From positions 1 through 64,000 of the forward strand of contig NZ_FUIA01000018.1 of the NCBI RefSeq assembly GCF_900163665.1: a stretch of DNA of 64,000 nt. Direction: 5' to 3'. The position numbers and the translations under genes were made by a program. The notes under the pieces are model-generated. The model made no database searches. It saw nothing but the letters and a program-made list of their open reading frames with translations, and had not been told where the DNA came from. The stretch is from Frigoribacterium sp. JB110. GTDB taxonomy: Bacteria; Actinomycetota; Actinomycetes; Actinomycetales; Microbacteriaceae. Positions 42,832-50,615 of the stretch are shown in pieces (positions within the stretch are counted from its first letter, which is position 1; every line of letters starts with the position of its first letter).

Positions 42832-44553
42832 ATGACCATCCAGCAGCCGACGACCGTTCGCGGCGCTCGTACGCGCACGGCCCGCAAACCGACCAAACCG
42901 CACGGGCAGTGGAAGGTCGACGGCACAGAGCCCCTGAACGGCAACGAGGAGTTCAAGCTCGAAGACAACGGTCTCAACGTGCGCGAGCGCATCGAGAACG
43001 AGTATGCCGAAGGCGGCTTCGCCTCGATCGATCCGACCGACCTGCACGGCCGGTTCCGCTGGTGGGGCCTGTACACGCAGCGCAAGCCGGGCATCGACGG
43101 CGGGCGCACGGCTCAGCTCGAGCCGCACGAGCTCGAAGACGAGTACTTCATGCTCAGGGTCCGCATCGACGGCGGCCGGCTCAGCACCGAACAGCTGCGG
43201 GTGATCGGCGAGATCTCCACCGAGTTCGCCCGCGGCTCCGCCGACCTGACCGACCGGCAGAACGTGCAGCTGCACTGGGTGCGCGTCGAAGACGTGCCGG
43301 AGATCTGGCGGCGACTGGAGGCCGTGGGGCTGAGCACCACCGAGGCCTGCGGCGACGTGCCGCGCGTCATCCTCGGCTCTCCCGTTGCGGGCATCGCAGC
43401 GGACGAGCTGATCGACCCGACGCCGCAGATCGACGAGATCGCTGAGCGATTCATCGGCGACGAGTCGCTGTCGAACCTGCCCCGCAAGTACAAGACCGCG
43501 ATCACCGGCCACCCCAGCCAGGACGTCGTGCACGAGATCAACGACTGCGCCTTCGTCGCCGTCGAGCATCCCGAGCTCGGCATCGGATACGACCTGTGGG
43601 TCGCCGGCGCCCTGTCGACCGTGCCGCGCCTGGGCGAGCGGGTCGGCACCTTCGTCGCCCCGGAGCGCGTCGCCGAAGTCTGGCACGGCGTCACCAGGGT
43701 GTTCCGCGACTACGGCTACCGCCGGCTGCGCAACAAGGCGCGGATGAAGTTCCTGCTCGCCGACTGGGGCGTCGAGCGCTTCCGCGAGGTGCTCGAGACC
43801 GAGTACCTCGACGCGCCCCTTCCCGACGGTCCGGCCGCACCGCGCCCCCGCGGCCTCGGCGACCACGTCGGCGTTCACAAGCAGAAGGACGGCCGATTCT
43901 TCGTGGGGGCGGCTCCGACCGTCGGCCGCGTCTCCGGTGAGATGCTCACCGCGCTCGCGGACCTCGCCGAAGCGCACGGCTCGCGCCGAGTGCGCACCAC
44001 GCCGTACCAGAAGCTGCTCGTGCTCGACGTCGCAGAGGACGAGGTCGAGCCCCTGATCGCCGGGCTGGACGGACTCGGGCTGGCGGCCAGGCCCAGCCTG
44101 TTCCGCCGGGGCACCATCGCCTGCACGGGCATCGAGTACTGCAAGCTCGCCATCGTCGAGACGAAGATCAACGCGGCCGACGCCATCGCACAGCTCGAGG
44201 AGCGGCTCGGCGAACTCGAACCCGAGATCGGCCAGCCGATCACACTGCACGTGAACGGATGCCCCAATTCCTGCGCGCGGATCCAGATCGCTGACATCGG
44301 GTTGAAGGGCCAGCTGATCACGAACTCCGCCGGCGAGCAGGTGCCCGGCTTCCAGGTGCACCTCGGCGGAGGCCTCGCCTCGCCTGACCGCGAGGAAGCC
44401 GGTCTCGGCCGAACCGTGCGCGGCCTCAAAGTGGAGGCTTCCGGCATCGCCGACTACGCCGAGCGCGTCATCCGGCGCTACCTCGACGACCGCGCGGACG
44501 GCGAGACCTTCGCGAAGTGGGCGCACGACGCAGAAGAGGAGGCCCTGCAGTGA
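42832..44553 (+). CDS. sir: ferredoxin-dependent sulfite (nitrite/sulfite) reductase
   Basis: A 573-residue sirohaem enzyme that reduces sulfite to sulfide with six electrons. The [4Fe-4S]/sirohaem ligands are Cys431-x5-Cys437 (CTGIEYC) and Cys477-x3-Cys481 (CPNSC). RQNVQLHW and KFLLADWGVERFR are typical sirohaem-pocket segments. The next gene is an APS reductase, so sulfite rather than nitrite is the physiological substrate. GAGGGGG precedes the ATG. It opens a five-gene operon that also supplies sirohaem precursor (CobA) and its own electron-donor chain (FNR and ferredoxin). Confidence 0.92.
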   Translation: MTIQQPTTVRGARTRTARKPTKPHGQWKVDGTEPLNGNEEFKLEDNGLNVRERIENEYAEGGFASIDPTDLHGRFRWWGLYTQRKPGIDGGRTAQLEPHELEDEYFMLRVRIDGGRLSTEQLRVIGEISTEFARGSADLTDRQNVQLHWVRVEDVPEIWRRLEAVGLSTTEACGDVPRVILGSPVAGIAADELIDPTPQIDEIAERFIGDESLSNLPRKYKTAITGHPSQDVVHEINDCAFVAVEHPELGIGYDLWVAGALSTVPRLGERVGTFVAPERVAEVWHGVTRVFRDYGYRRLRNKARMKFLLADWGVERFREVLETEYLDAPLPDGPAAPRPRGLGDHVGVHKQKDGRFFVGAAPTVGRVSGEMLTALADLAEAHGSRRVRTTPYQKLLVLDVAEDEVEPLIAGLDGLGLAARPSLFRRGTIACTGIEYCKLAIVETKINAADAIAQLEERLGELEPEIGQPITLHVNGCPNSCARIQIADIGLKGQLITNSAGEQVPGFQVHLGGGLASPDREEAGLGRTVRGLKVEASGIADYAERVIRRYLDDRADGETFAKWAHDAEEEALQ

Positions 44554-45290
44554 GCGTTCCCGTCACGATCGGCACCGCACGCCGCTCGGCCGACGAGCTG
44601 CGCGACCTCGTCGCACGCGGCACGAGGCAGCTGCGCAGCGGCCAGGACGACGAGGCGACACCGGATGAGATCCTCGCGTGGGTCGCGGAGAACTTCCGCA
44701 CCCGCGACGTCGCCGTGGCCAGCTCCATGGCCAACGGCGCACTCGCACACCTCGCCTCGCAGCAGCTCCCCGGCGTCGACGTGCTGTTCCTCGACACCGG
44801 CTACCACTTCGCCGAGACGCTGTTCACCCGCGATGAGGTGGCGCGCGAGGTCGATGTCAACGTGATCGACGTCGCCCCGGCCCAGACGGTCGCCCAGCAG
44901 GATGCCGAGCACGGCGCAGAGCTGTTCGCCCGCGATCCCGGACAGTGCTGCGCGATGCGCAAGGTCGAGCCCATGCGCCTCGCCCTCGGCGGCTACGAGG
45001 TGTGGCTGGCCGGCGTCCGCCGCGAGGAGACCGACCACCGCACGCACACACCGCTGATCAGTTGGGACGAGCGCAATCAGCTGGTGAAGGTGCACCCGAT
45101 CGCCGGCTGGACCTTCGACGACCTCATCGAGTACGCGTCAGCGCACGACGTGCCCGTCAACCCGCTGATCGCGAACGGGTACCCGTCGATCGGCTGCGCC
45201 CCGTGCACGAAGCCGGTCGCTGCAGGCGACGACCCCCGCTCCGGCCGCTGGGCCGGTCTGGCCAAGACAGAGTGCGGGCTGCACCTATGA
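44550..45290 (+). CDS. cysH: assimilatory adenylyl-sulfate (APS) reductase
   Basis: A 246-residue PAPS/APS reductase. Cys133-Cys134 and Cys216-x2-Cys219 form the CC...CxxC signature that binds a [4Fe-4S] cluster, marking it as the APS-using rather than the PAPS-using type. The catalytic Cys242 lies in the C-terminal ECGLHL. It reduces APS to sulfite for the reductase encoded just upstream. The GTG start overlaps the sir stop (GTGA). Sulfate adenylyltransferase genes (cysDN) are not in this window. Confidence 0.94.
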   Translation: MSVPVTIGTARRSADELRDLVARGTRQLRSGQDDEATPDEILAWVAENFRTRDVAVASSMANGALAHLASQQLPGVDVLFLDTGYHFAETLFTRDEVAREVDVNVIDVAPAQTVAQQDAEHGAELFARDPGQCCAMRKVEPMRLALGGYEVWLAGVRREETDHRTHTPLISWDERNQLVKVHPIAGWTFDDLIEYASAHDVPVNPLIANGYPSIGCAPCTKPVAAGDDPRSGRWAGLAKTECGLHL

Positions 45291-46129
45291 GCATTGCTGC
45301 GGATCTCATCGAAGCGGGCCCGGATGTCGCGGAGCCGCGGCAGGAACCGGATGCGTCGCGCGCACCAGGCAGGGTCACGCTCGTCGGAGCAGGCCCAGGA
45401 GACGCGGGCCTGCTCACGCTGCGCGGGCTGCGCGCCCTGGAGCGCGCCGACGTGATCGTCGCCGACCGGCTCGGGGCGCGTGCGGTGCTCGCCCAGCTCG
45501 CCGCAGAGGGCATCGTCCTGGCTGCCGAGATCATCGACGTCGGCAAACTGCCCGGTCTGCACCGGGTGCCGCAGGACGACATCAACGCTCTGCTCGTCGA
45601 GCTCGCCTCCGCCGGGCGGAACGTGGTGCGCCTCAAGGGCGGCGATCCGTTCGTGTTCGGCCGCGGTCGCGAAGAGCAGCTGCACTGCGAGGCCGCGGGC
45701 ATCGTCGTCGACGTCGTCGCAGGCGTCACCAGCGCCGTCTCGGTTCCGGCCGTCGCGGGCATCCCGCTCACCCATCGCGGCGTCGCCGCGGGGTTCACCG
45801 TGGTCAGTGCGCACGATCAGATCGAGGAGGTGCCTGGCGGCACCGACCACACGGTCGTGATGCTGATGGGCATCGGCACGCTAGCCCATTCCGCGCACGT
45901 GCTGGCCGCAGGCGATCGCGGCGCCGACTGCCCCGTCGCCATCGTCGAGGACGGTTTCGGCCCGGGCGAACGCGTCACGATCGGCACCCTCGCAACGATC
46001 GCACACCTCGCGGCCGCGCAGTCGGTGCGCTCCCCCGCCGTCGTCGTGGTCGGCGACGTCGTCTCGCTCAGCCCGCACGCAGCAGCTGCAGCACCCGACG
46101 CACGCGTTCTTCCCTCGCTCGTCTCCTGA
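45287..46129 (+). CDS. cobA: uroporphyrinogen-III C-methyltransferase
   Basis: A 280-residue SAM-dependent methyltransferase making precorrin-2, the precursor of sirohaem. VTLVGAGPGDAGLLTLRGLRAL is the N-terminal SAM-binding signature, NVVRLKGGDPFVFGRGREE the substrate loop, and VVAGVTSAVSVPAVAGIPLTHRG the third motif (each longer than shown in places). About 30 variable residues precede the domain. ATGA overlap with cysH shows coupling. In this operon its job is to supply sirohaem for the sulfite reductase; the CysG-type dehydrogenase/ferrochelatase domain is absent and must be encoded elsewhere. Confidence 0.92.
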   Translation: MSIAADLIEAGPDVAEPRQEPDASRAPGRVTLVGAGPGDAGLLTLRGLRALERADVIVADRLGARAVLAQLAAEGIVLAAEIIDVGKLPGLHRVPQDDINALLVELASAGRNVVRLKGGDPFVFGRGREEQLHCEAAGIVVDVVAGVTSAVSVPAVAGIPLTHRGVAAGFTVVSAHDQIEEVPGGTDHTVVMLMGIGTLAHSAHVLAAGDRGADCPVAIVEDGFGPGERVTIGTLATIAHLAAAQSVRSPAVVVVGDVVSLSPHAAAAAPDARVLPSLVS

Positions 46130-46144
46130 AAGGCCCTCAACGCC

Positions 46145-47515
46145 ATGACCTCTCTGTCCCTCCGCGTCGCGATCGTCGGCGCAGGACCCGCCGGAATCTA
46201 CGCAGGCAACCTGCTGGCCGGCGCAGTCGCGGACCGCGGCGGCGATATCCAGATCGACCTGTTCGAGTCGCTCCCCGCGCCCTACGGCCTGATCCGCTAC
46301 GGCGTGGCGCCCGACCACCCGCGCATCAAGGGCATCGTCAACTCTCTGCACGAGATGCTGAACGGCGACGACGAGGCAGGACGCATCATCCGGTTCATCG
46401 GCAACGTCGAGGTCGGCCGTGACATCGCGCTCGACGAGCTGCACGAGCGCTACCACGCGGTGATCCTGGCAACGGGCGCCCTGCGCGACGCGGCGCTCGA
46501 CGTGCCAGGCGTCGAACTGCCAGGCTCGTACGGGGCGGCGGACTTCGTGGCCTGGTACGACGGTCATCCGGATGTCCCCAGGACGTGGCCGCTCGAGGCG
46601 CAGTCGGTCGCGGTGATCGGCAACGGCAACGTCGCGCTCGACGTGGCGCGCGTGCTCGCCAAGCACGCCGAGGACTTCCGCTCGACAGAGGTGCCGGACA
46701 ATGTGCTGGCCGGCCTGGATTCTTCTGCCGTCACGGACGTGCACGTGTTCGGTCGGCGGGGACCTGCCGACATCAAGTTCACGCCGATCGAGCTGCGGGA
46801 GCTGGGCGAACTGCGTGATGTCGACGTCGTGCTGCACGACGAGGACTTCGACGGCGTCGACCCGGCCGCCGCGCCGAACAACCAGGTCAAGATCATGCTG
46901 CGCACGCTGAACAAGTGGCGCGAGCAGCCCGCAGGCGGGGCCTCTCGGCGGCTCCACCTGCACTTCTGGCACTCGCCCGTGGAGCTCTCGGGCTCCGACC
47001 GGGTCGAGTCCCTGCGGTTCGCCCGCACGGCACCCGGCCCCGACGGCACAGTCGTTCCGACCGGCGAGGAGCGCGAATACGAGGTGCAGGCCGTGTACCG
47101 CGCCGTCGGCTACTACGGCACGCGGGTCTCCGGCGCCGACTTCGACACCGGCCGTGGCGTCGTGCCGAACGACGAGGGGCGCGTCGCGGGCGAGAGCGGA
47201 CTGTACGCGACCGGATGGATCAAGCGCGGCCCCGTCGGTCTGATCGGACACACCAAGTCCGACGCGCTCGAGACGATCGGCCACCTGGTGGCCGACGCCG
47301 AGTCGGGCGCTCTGAGCGAACCCTCCGTGCACGGCGACGTGCTCGAGCTGCTGGAAGAGCGCGAGACCGAATACACCACGTGGGACGGCTGGCTGGCGCT
47401 CGATGCCCACGAGCGCGCCCTCGGCGAGGGCCACGAGCACACGCGCGAACGGGTGAAGGTCGTGCCGCGCGACGAGCAGGTCGCCGCCTCGCGGAGCGGG
47501 GCTCTGGTGCCGTGA
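46145..47515 (+). CDS. ferredoxin-NADP+ reductase (FprA/adrenodoxin-reductase type)
   Basis: A 456-residue FAD/NADP enzyme. [19 protein letters not shown] is the N-terminal FAD-binding GxGxxG fold. [17 protein letters not shown] is the family's conserved loop. [15 protein letters not shown] is the NADP-binding fold, and [20 protein letters not shown] is the C-terminal signature of FprA and adrenodoxin reductases. It would pass electrons from NADPH to the ferredoxin encoded next. The 16-nt spacing from cobA and the GTGA overlap with the ferredoxin gene place it in the sulfite reductase operon. Confidence 0.92.
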   Translation: MTSLSLRVAIVGAGPAGIYAGNLLAGAVADRGGDIQIDLFESLPAPYGLIRYGVAPDHPRIKGIVNSLHEMLNGDDEAGRIIRFIGNVEVGRDIALDELHERYHAVILATGALRDAALDVPGVELPGSYGAADFVAWYDGHPDVPRTWPLEAQSVAVIGNGNVALDVARVLAKHAEDFRSTEVPDNVLAGLDSSAVTDVHVFGRRGPADIKFTPIELRELGELRDVDVVLHDEDFDGVDPAAAPNNQVKIMLRTLNKWREQPAGGASRRLHLHFWHSPVELSGSDRVESLRFARTAPGPDGTVVPTGEEREYEVQAVYRAVGYYGTRVSGADFDTGRGVVPNDEGRVAGESGLYATGWIKRGPVGLIGHTKSDALETIGHLVADAESGALSEPSVHGDVLELLEERETEYTTWDGWLALDAHERALGEGHEHTRERVKVVPRDEQVAASRSGALVP

Positions 47516-47832
47516 CGTATGTGATCGCCCTCCCCTGCGTGGATGTCAAAGACCGTGCGTGCATCGATGAGTGCCCGGTCGACTGCATCTACGAGGGGGA
47601 GCGCAGCCTGTACATCCATCCGGACGAGTGCGTCGACTGCGGTGCCTGCGAACCGGTGTGCCCGGTCGAGGCGATCTACTACGAGGACGACCTGCCTGAC
47701 GAGTGGCAGGACTACTACACCGCGAACGTCGAGTTCTTCGACGACGTGGGCTCGCCGGGAGGCGCGGCCAAGGTCGGCGTGATCGAGAAGGATCATCCGG
47801 TCATCTCCGCCCTGCCGCCGCAGGCCGAGTGA
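47512..47832 (+). CDS. fdxA: 7Fe ferredoxin
   Basis: A 106-residue ferredoxin. Cys9, Cys17 and Cys21 (with Cys25 serving the other cluster) bind one centre; Cys40-x2-Cys43-x2-Cys46-x3-Cys50-Pro bind the [4Fe-4S] centre. The spacing fits the actinobacterial [3Fe-4S][4Fe-4S] type. The GTG start overlaps the FprA-type reductase stop. Together with that reductase it is the likely immediate electron donor to the sulfite reductase. A hairpin follows 6 nt after the stop and closes the operon. Confidence 0.92.
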   Translation: MTYVIALPCVDVKDRACIDECPVDCIYEGERSLYIHPDECVDCGACEPVCPVEAIYYEDDLPDEWQDYYTANVEFFDDVGSPGGAAKVGVIEKDHPVISALPPQAE

Positions 47833-47837
47833 GGGCA

Positions 47838-47878
47838 GGCGGGGCCCGCATCAGAGCGGCGATCGCCGCGGACCCGCC
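47838..47878 (+). terminator. terminator hairpin closing the sulfur operon
   Basis: GGCGGG (47838-47843) pairs with CCCGCC (47873-47878), and inner CCCGC/GCGG segments extend the stem. The loop contains the palindrome GGCGATCGCC. It starts 6 nt after the ferredoxin stop. No long T-run is present. Confidence 0.5.
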
Positions 47879-47965
47879 CGTTCGGGCGCGCTGAACGGAA
47901 CACGTTCGTGATTTTTCGCGGTTATCCGCCAAGATGGAGAGGATAGACGACGCGAAGGAGGCCGC

Positions 47966-50080
47966 ATGGCCGACGGCAAGGTGCTCGAGTTCTCGGGCGT
48001 GACGAAGGTCTTCGGCGACGTTTCCGCTGTGTCCGACCTGACGGCGAGGGTGGAGCCCGGTGTGGTGACGGCCGTACTCGGCCCGAACGGCGCGGGCAAG
48101 ACGACGTCGCTGCGGATTCTGCTCGGCGAGATCCGACCGTCGTCAGGCAAAGCCACCATCGGCGGGTCGACGTACTCGTCGATCTCCCATCCGGCACGCA
48201 CCGTCGGCGCCGTGCTCGAGACGCCCACGTTCAAACAGCGCCGCACCGCCACGCGCCAGCTCACGTCGGTTGCCAAGTCGAATGGGATCCCGCTGCCCCG
48301 CGTGCGCGAGGTGCTCGACCTGGTCGGCCTGAGCGACGTGGCCGACATGCGCATCGCCAGCTACTCGCTCGGCATGCGCCAGCGCCTCAGCATCGCGCAG
48401 GCGCTGCTGGGCGACCCCGGTATGCTCGTCTTCGATGAGCCGGTCAACGGCATGGACCCCGAGGGCATCAGGTGGATGCGCCTGCTGATGCGCCGCCTCG
48501 CCGACGAGGGCCGCACCGTATTGATGTCGTCGCACCTGCTCAGCGAAGTGCAGCAGATCGCGGACCGCATCCTGATCGTCTCGAACGGCAAGCTCGTCTT
48601 CTCCGGCAACATCGAGGACCTCGCCGACGTCGATCCGATCGTCGTGGTCGACTCCCCCGACCGCGAGAAGCTGTCGCGCGTGCTGCGCGAGGGCGGCTAC
48701 GAGTTCGAGGTGCTGCGCAGCGGCGTGAACGTGCGCGACGCACGGGCGCGCGACCTGGGCAAGAGCGCCGCCGAAGCGGGGATCGCCCTGTCGGTGCTGC
48801 ATCAGCGCGGCGCCAGCCTCGAAGACGTCTTCCTCGACCTCGTCAACGGCCGCCCCACCCGCCAGACGGCCGCGCTTCCGTCGCGGGAAGCGGAAGAGAC
48901 CGCGGCTGATGCACCGGCTGCCGCCGTGCCGGATGCTGCGGAGGACGGCCGGACGCAGGCAGCGGAATCGGGGGACGCGATCGACCAGGCTCCCGCCGAC
49001 GACGCAGCAGGCGGCGAGTCCGGCCCCGGCGCCGGCATGGGTGCCGTCGTCGCCGGCGCCGCCGCAGGAGCGGCCGCTGTCGGCATCGCGGGCGCCGCCG
49101 GCGCGAACGTCGGCGATGGCTCCGGCGAGGACACCACGCGCGCGGCCGATGACGAGGGCGCGGACGCTTTCGGCGAGTCCGACGGGCACGACGACCACGC
49201 GGAGCGCGCAGACGACGACTCGGCGGACGCGACGGGGCACGCGGATGAGGTCTCCGCAGACGCGGACGCCGACGCGCAGGAGCACGAGGACGCAATCGAG
49301 CACGCGGCCGACGACGAGGACGCAACCGAGCACGCGGCCGACGACGAGAACACAGCGGACTTCGGCGACACCGGCGCACAGGACAGCGACGAAGCCGACA
49401 GCGATGCGGCGGAGGAATCTGAGGACGAGGCGGAGGCCGCTTCAGACGCAGCTGCAGAAGCAGCTGCAGACGACGACGGCTTCGCCGGTGAGACCCACAC
49501 CGACGAAGACGACGCCGCACAGTCACCGGCCATGGCGGAAGAGGTGGACGAAGCCCATCCGGATTCGCGTCCGCTTCCCGGCGCCGACCGACTCGCGCAT
49601 CTGCTCAACGACGAAGAGGACGCCACCCGCGAGATCCCGACCTTCCCGCTCCTGGGTGCACCAGAGCGCGAAGAGGGCCAGGACGAAGCGGCGTCCGATT
49701 CGGACGACGGCAGCAGCCCGTGGTCGGCGGGACCCAGCTTCGCCGATCGCCTCGGCGCGACGGCGGGCGCGGCAGCAACCGACGGCGACGCTCCGGCGTC
49801 CGAAGACGAGAACGCATCGCGCCTGTCGGAGGAGGACCTCAGCGATCCGGCATTCGTCGCCCTCGGCGAGACCGAGCCGATCAGCCAGACGGACCTCGGC
49901 GACCTGGTGGAAGGCGACGAAGACGCGTCAGCTGACGAGCCGGATGCCGCATCCGATGCGGAGCCGGAGCAGACGACGCACGACGCCGCGGACGGCACCG
50001 AGCCGGAGCCCACAACGCAGGAGATCGCGTTCGACTCGTTCGTCGCAGAGTTCGGCGAGGGCGACCAGGAGCAGCAGTAG
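47966..50080 (+). CDS. ABC transporter ATP-binding protein with ~390-residue acidic C-terminal tail
   Basis: A 704-residue protein. Residues 1-310 are a normal ABC-2-type exporter ATPase: GPNGAGKTTSLRILLGE (Walker A), YSLGMRQRLSIAQAL (signature), MLVFDEPVNGMDPEG (Walker B with catalytic Glu) and a C-terminal strand-rich domain. Residues ~311-704 are extremely rich in Asp, Glu and Ala, with a Gly/Ala-rich hydrophobic stretch at about 352-378 (GAVVAGAAAGAAAVGIAGA) and a tandem repeat of EHAADDE units. No permease gene is adjacent; the next gene is on the opposite strand. The tail is continuous in frame with normal codon bias, so it is not a frameshift artefact. Confidence 0.87.
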   Translation: MADGKVLEFSGVTKVFGDVSAVSDLTARVEPGVVTAVLGPNGAGKTTSLRILLGEIRPSSGKATIGGSTYSSISHPARTVGAVLETPTFKQRRTATRQLTSVAKSNGIPLPRVREVLDLVGLSDVADMRIASYSLGMRQRLSIAQALLGDPGMLVFDEPVNGMDPEGIRWMRLLMRRLADEGRTVLMSSHLLSEVQQIADRILIVSNGKLVFSGNIEDLADVDPIVVVDSPDREKLSRVLREGGYEFEVLRSGVNVRDARARDLGKSAAEAGIALSVLHQRGASLEDVFLDLVNGRPTRQTAALPSREAEETAADAPAAAVPDAAEDGRTQAAESGDAIDQAPADDAAGGESGPGAGMGAVVAGAAAGAAAVGIAGAAGANVGDGSGEDTTRAADDEGADAFGESDGHDDHAERADDDSADATGHADEVSADADADAQEHEDAIEHAADDEDATEHAADDENTADFGDTGAQDSDEADSDAAEESEDEAEAASDAAAEAAADDDGFAGETHTDEDDAAQSPAMAEEVDEAHPDSRPLPGADRLAHLLNDEEDATREIPTFPLLGAPEREEGQDEAASDSDDGSSPWSAGPSFADRLGATAGAAATDGDAPASEDENASRLSEEDLSDPAFVALGETEPISQTDLGDLVEGDEDASADEPDAASDAEPEQTTHDAADGTEPEPTTQEIAFDSFVAEFGEGDQEQQ
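49289..49348 (+). repeat. tandem 30-bp repeat inside the acidic tail
   Basis: Two adjacent 30-bp units (49289-49318 and 49319-49348) differ at a single base and encode DA(I/T)EHAADDE twice. This suggests the acidic tail has grown by in-frame repeat expansion. Confidence 0.8.
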
Positions 50081-50112
50081 CCAGACGACGAACCCGAACC
50101 AGCGAGTGAGGG

Positions 50113-50517
50113 TCAGTCGTCGTCGCGGCCGGCGAGGTCGGTCACGTCCGCCGCCTTCTCGACGTCGTCGAGCCGAAGCGCCGCGACCAGGTCGCGTGCG
50201 TGCGAGGTCGTCAGCAGCACGCGCTGGAACTCCTGCTCATCGTCGAGGGTGATCACGACGCCGTCGCGCGCCCGCCCGCGCAGCATCACGAAGTCGCGCC
50301 CCGAGGTGCGCTGCCAGCTTCCGGCGGCGAGCAGCCCGGCGATGTGCGTCCCCGGGCGTCGCACTCCGCGCAGCCGCGTCCACGGGTCGTCGGTGAGCTG
50401 CACGCTCCGGATGGCCGCGCGCGGCACCCGCACGCTCTCCTTGCGCAGCGCCAGCACGCGCTCCGCCCCCGAGAGCTCGATCTCGAGCTGTGCCTGATCC
50501 AGCAGCAACCTCACCAT
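50113..50517 (-). CDS. small hypothetical protein with PH-like strand pattern
   Basis: A 134-residue soluble protein. The N-terminal ~100 residues are alternating strands (LEIELSGAERVLAL, SVRVPRAAIRSVQL, FVMLRGRARDGVVITL) closing with a helix (SHARDLVAALRLDDV), a pattern like a small bacterial PH domain (bPH-type). It has no signal peptide or membrane segment. The function is unknown. It is convergent with the acidic-tail ABC ATPase gene and divergent from fbiC (98 nt). Confidence 0.7.
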   Translation of the reverse strand: MVRLLLDQAQLEIELSGAERVLALRKESVRVPRAAIRSVQLTDDPWTRLRGVRRPGTHIAGLLAAGSWQRTSGRDFVMLRGRARDGVVITLDDEQEFQRVLLTTSHARDLVAALRLDDVEKAADVTDLAGRDDD

Positions 50518-50615
50518 TCCTCCATCCTGGCACGCCTTCCCGGGACGGTGCCGTCAGACGGTGGTCGAGTCCCGGAGACGGGCCAGGCAGGTCAAGGCGG
50601 TGAGAGACTGGAGCG

